A stretch of DNA of 5,925 nt, from NCBI GenBank assembly GCA_944326495.1, contig CALVEE010000066.1, positions 1 through 5,925 of the forward strand, given 5' to 3'. Under the pieces are notes generated by a model. It ran no database searches. It was given only the letters and a program-made list of their open reading frames with translations, and was not told where the DNA came from. This DNA comes from Candidatus Gastranaerophilales bacterium (GTDB lineage Bacteria; Cyanobacteriota; Vampirovibrionia; Gastranaerophilales; Gastranaerophilaceae). How positions within the stretch are numbered: the first letter of the stretch is position 1; the number at the start of each line of letters is the position of its first letter. This document shows, in pieces, positions 4,719-5,925 of this stretch. A program made the translations under genes and the position numbers.

Positions 4719-4755
4719 ATCAAATATAAGCTTACATTTTGTATACTATTGTAAG
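4711..4755. promoter_or_regulatory. Candidate operator dyads for the S24 repressor
   Basis: cttaca (4731-4736) and tgtaag (4750-4755) form a perfect 6-bp inverted repeat with 13 bp between, flanked by tatca (4719-4723) and tgata (4762-4766). A second inverted pair, gctta (4711-4715) and taagc (4727-4731), abuts it through the 8-bp palindrome taagctta (4727-4734). Four CTTA/TAAG half-sites thus lie in 45 bp over the promoter boxes of both directions. No classical E. coli- or Bacillus-type LexA box was seen. Confidence 0.5.
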
Positions 4756-4760
4756 ATAAT
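4731..4760 (+). promoter_or_regulatory. Candidate rightward promoter 2 for the S24 gene
   Basis: -35 cttaca (4731-4736, 4 of 6), 18-bp spacer, -10 gataat (4755-4760, 5 of 6). The start would be near 4767, leader about 35 nt. Its boxes coincide with the two arms of the dyad at 4731-4755, so a bound repressor would cover the promoter, as expected for autoregulation. Confidence 0.35.
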
Positions 4761-4776
4761 ATGATACAGGTGTCAA
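4748..4776 (-). promoter_or_regulatory. Near-consensus sigma70 promoter of the Cys-rich operon
   Basis: On the minus strand: -35 TTGACA (4776-4771, perfect), exactly 17-bp spacer, -10 TACAAT (4753-4748, 5 of 6). A start near 4741 gives an 84-nt leader ending in the ggaggagc ribosome site. This is the strongest promoter in the window, and its -10 lies in one arm of the dyad 4731-4755, so it would be strong but repressible. Confidence 0.7.
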
Positions 4777-4801
4777 GTATTATTTTAAATCTGGTGGAAC
4801 G

Positions 4802-5422
4802 ATGAGACTTGATGAATTAATAGTAATAATATCTAATAGAATAAACATGCCTGTTAATCAATCCCTACTTGCCGAGAGTCTGGGGATTACAAGACAGACT
4901 GTAAGCAACCGGATAAAGAATGAAAGTGAAGTTACAGTAAGCGAGCTCCGGCGGGTAGAAGAATTTTTCAAAATAAACTTATTCAATTGCGGAGCGGATG
5001 AAGGCGCTGATATAGCATATATAGATTATTATACAGATGTTTTTGCAAGCTGCGGTGAAGGCAGTATTGTATTTTCGAGTGAGAAAACAAAACTTCCGAT
5101 TGCGGTATCAATGATTAGCGGATATTCTAAAAACAAGCTCTATTCCATGATTAATGCCTCCGGAAACAGCATGGCGCCCACGATTGATAATGGCGATAAG
5201 TTAATAGTTGAACACTGGAACGGAAACCAGATACAGGATAATAAGATTTACGTTTTTTGTTATAATAATGAGTTTTTTGTAAAGAGGTTATCTAAAAATC
5301 TGGATGAGATTATTATAAAATCAGACAATCCTGAATACCGGGTGAGAACCATAAGTGAAAAATCTGCATCTGATTTAATTTTGATAGGTAAAATTGTTGC
5401 TACAATAAAACAGTTGGATTGA
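4802..5422 (+). CDS. S24-family self-cleaving repressor (CI/LexA-like)
   Basis: 206 residues. Residues 1-57 are a helix-turn-helix domain, LLAESLGITRQTVSNRIKNE (22-41) carrying the two DNA-contact helices, nearer to XRE/phage repressors than to the winged helix of true LexA. Residues about 78-206 are an S24 peptidase domain: cleavage site ASCGEG with Cys84-Gly85 (UmuD also cuts at Cys-Gly, LexA at Ala84-Gly85), Ser123 in SGNSMAPTI and Lys161 in FFVKRL, 38 residues apart as in the family. All catalytic parts are intact, so RecA-stimulated or ligand-triggered self-cleavage is plausible. It likely represses the divergent 72/95-residue operon and itself. The ribosome site ggtgg (4793-4797) is only 4 nt from ATG, suggesting modest translation. 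No symbol is given since it need not be the genomic lexA. Confidence 0.9.
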   Translation: MRLDELIVIISNRINMPVNQSLLAESLGITRQTVSNRIKNESEVTVSELRRVEEFFKINLFNCGADEGADIAYIDYYTDVFASCGEGSIVFSSEKTKLPIAVSMISGYSKNKLYSMINASGNSMAPTIDNGDKLIVEHWNGNQIQDNKIYVFCYNNEFFVKRLSKNLDEIIIKSDNPEYRVRTISEKSASDLILIGKIVATIKQLD

Positions 5423-5453
5423 CTTTGTACGACATTTGGCGTTAAATAAAGCT

Positions 5454-5925
5454 ATGAAGATTATTATTTTCGGGGCAAATGAGCTCGGCTTGATGATTGC
5501 GACAGAGTTCTATACGAATAATGATATAACCGTTATTGATGATGAGAATTATAAGATTGATGGGTTTAACAAGCTGGATGTAGGATTTATTTCAGGGAAC
5601 GGTTCTAATATTGAGGTCTTAAAGCAGGCAAATATTAAAGGGGCTGATGTTTTTATTGCCTGTACTGCTTCTGATGAGTTAAATATTGTGGCCTGTCTTA
5701 CTGCAAAACGAATAAGTAATGTAAGAACAATGTGTTTTGTAAGGAAAGAGGAGTATAAATCTTCTTTAGGTATTGCAAAAGATGCTGAATATAATTATGA
5801 CTTTTATATAGATAATATAATTTGGCCGGAAGAACTTATGACGCAGGAAATTTTCCGGATAATTACGGTTGCTAAAGCTCTGGATGTAGAGACTTTTGCC
5901 GATGGCAGGGCTAGGCTTTTAGAGT
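5454..5925 (+). CDS. trkA: Trk-type potassium uptake regulator TrkA, N-terminal part
   Basis: The first 157 codons are present; the frame is open to the window edge, so this is a partial gene (full TrkA proteins have roughly 450 residues). TrkA/KtrA proteins sit on the cytosolic face of Trk/Ktr potassium channels and gate them through NAD(H) or nucleotide binding. The Rossmann start MKIIIFGANELG shows GxxxxG at 7-12, with Asn9 where the middle Gly usually is, and the acidic VIDDE (27-31) follows at the end of strand 2. Then come FISGNGSNIEVLKQANIKGA (45-64), FIACTASDELNIVACLTAKR (67-86) and the typical IIWPEELMTQEI and DVETFADGRARLL stretches. It starts 31 nt after the S24 stop with no intervening terminator and no strong ribosome site, so read-through from the repressor gene is possible. 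The K+ channel partner, usually trkH, is not in view. Confidence 0.92.
   Translation, partial: MKIIIFGANELGLMIATEFYTNNDITVIDDENYKIDGFNKLDVGFISGNGSNIEVLKQANIKGADVFIACTASDELNIVACLTAKRISNVRTMCFVRKEEYKSSLGIAKDAEYNYDFYIDNIIWPEELMTQEIFRIITVAKALDVETFADGRARLLE

Noticed and set aside
4802..5422. Naming the S24 gene lexA
   Set aside because: The N-terminal domain is XRE/phage-repressor-like rather than the LexA winged helix, and no classical SOS box was seen, so a symbol would overstate the evidence.

Overview
The window is AT-rich bacterial DNA with Shine-Dalgarno-led genes, sigma70-type promoters and no introns. It holds five complete genes that can be supported, one further gene cut by the right edge, one short complete ORF of uncertain origin, and a long gene-free left third packed with repeats. 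The Cys-rich WTPTAIDCYKLGC-type small protein, the AT-rich coding style and the repeat content remind me of uncultured gut Vampirovibrionia/Melainabacteria (Gastranaerophilales). That placement is recollection-based inference and could be wrong.

Layout. Positions 1-1500 contain no credible gene. Three tandem copies of a ~194-bp fold-back unit lie at 221-905. Two near-identical 96-nt elements (120-215 and 560-655, opposite orientations) sit at the same relative place in the terminal arms of these units. A different MITE-like fold-back follows at 952-1155 with tgtcatgctga/tcaggatgaca ends, then a short GC-rich fold-back at 1302-1370. A hairpin with a CTTG tetraloop (1417-1447) and an extended -10 promoter lead into ychF (1546-2643), the universal ribosome-associated ATPase.

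The rest is small, regulator-rich genes. A 105-aa XRE-type regulator (2658-2975, minus) converges on ychF and is divergent from a 312-aa cytosolic coiled-coil protein of unknown role (3172-4110). A strong shared hairpin separates the latter from a leftward two-gene operon: a 72-aa Cys-rich protein and a 95-aa basic protein resembling a phage replication-type module (4657 down to 4159, overlapping by 8 nt). Divergent from it is a 206-aa S24 (CI/LexA-like) repressor with an intact self-cleavage apparatus (4802-5422). The 144-bp gap between them carries a near-consensus leftward promoter, two candidate rightward promoters and a dyad overlapping them, the architecture of a lysogeny-type or damage-inducible switch. 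The window ends in the 5' part of a trkA-like potassium-uptake regulator (5454 onward).

How they fit together: ychF and trkA are ordinary chromosomal housekeeping genes. Between them lies a cluster of accessory genes, two of them transcriptional repressors each divergent from its probable target. The most plausible coherent unit is S24 repressor + Cys-rich protein + basic protein (4159-5422). Its real function cannot be read from the sequence.
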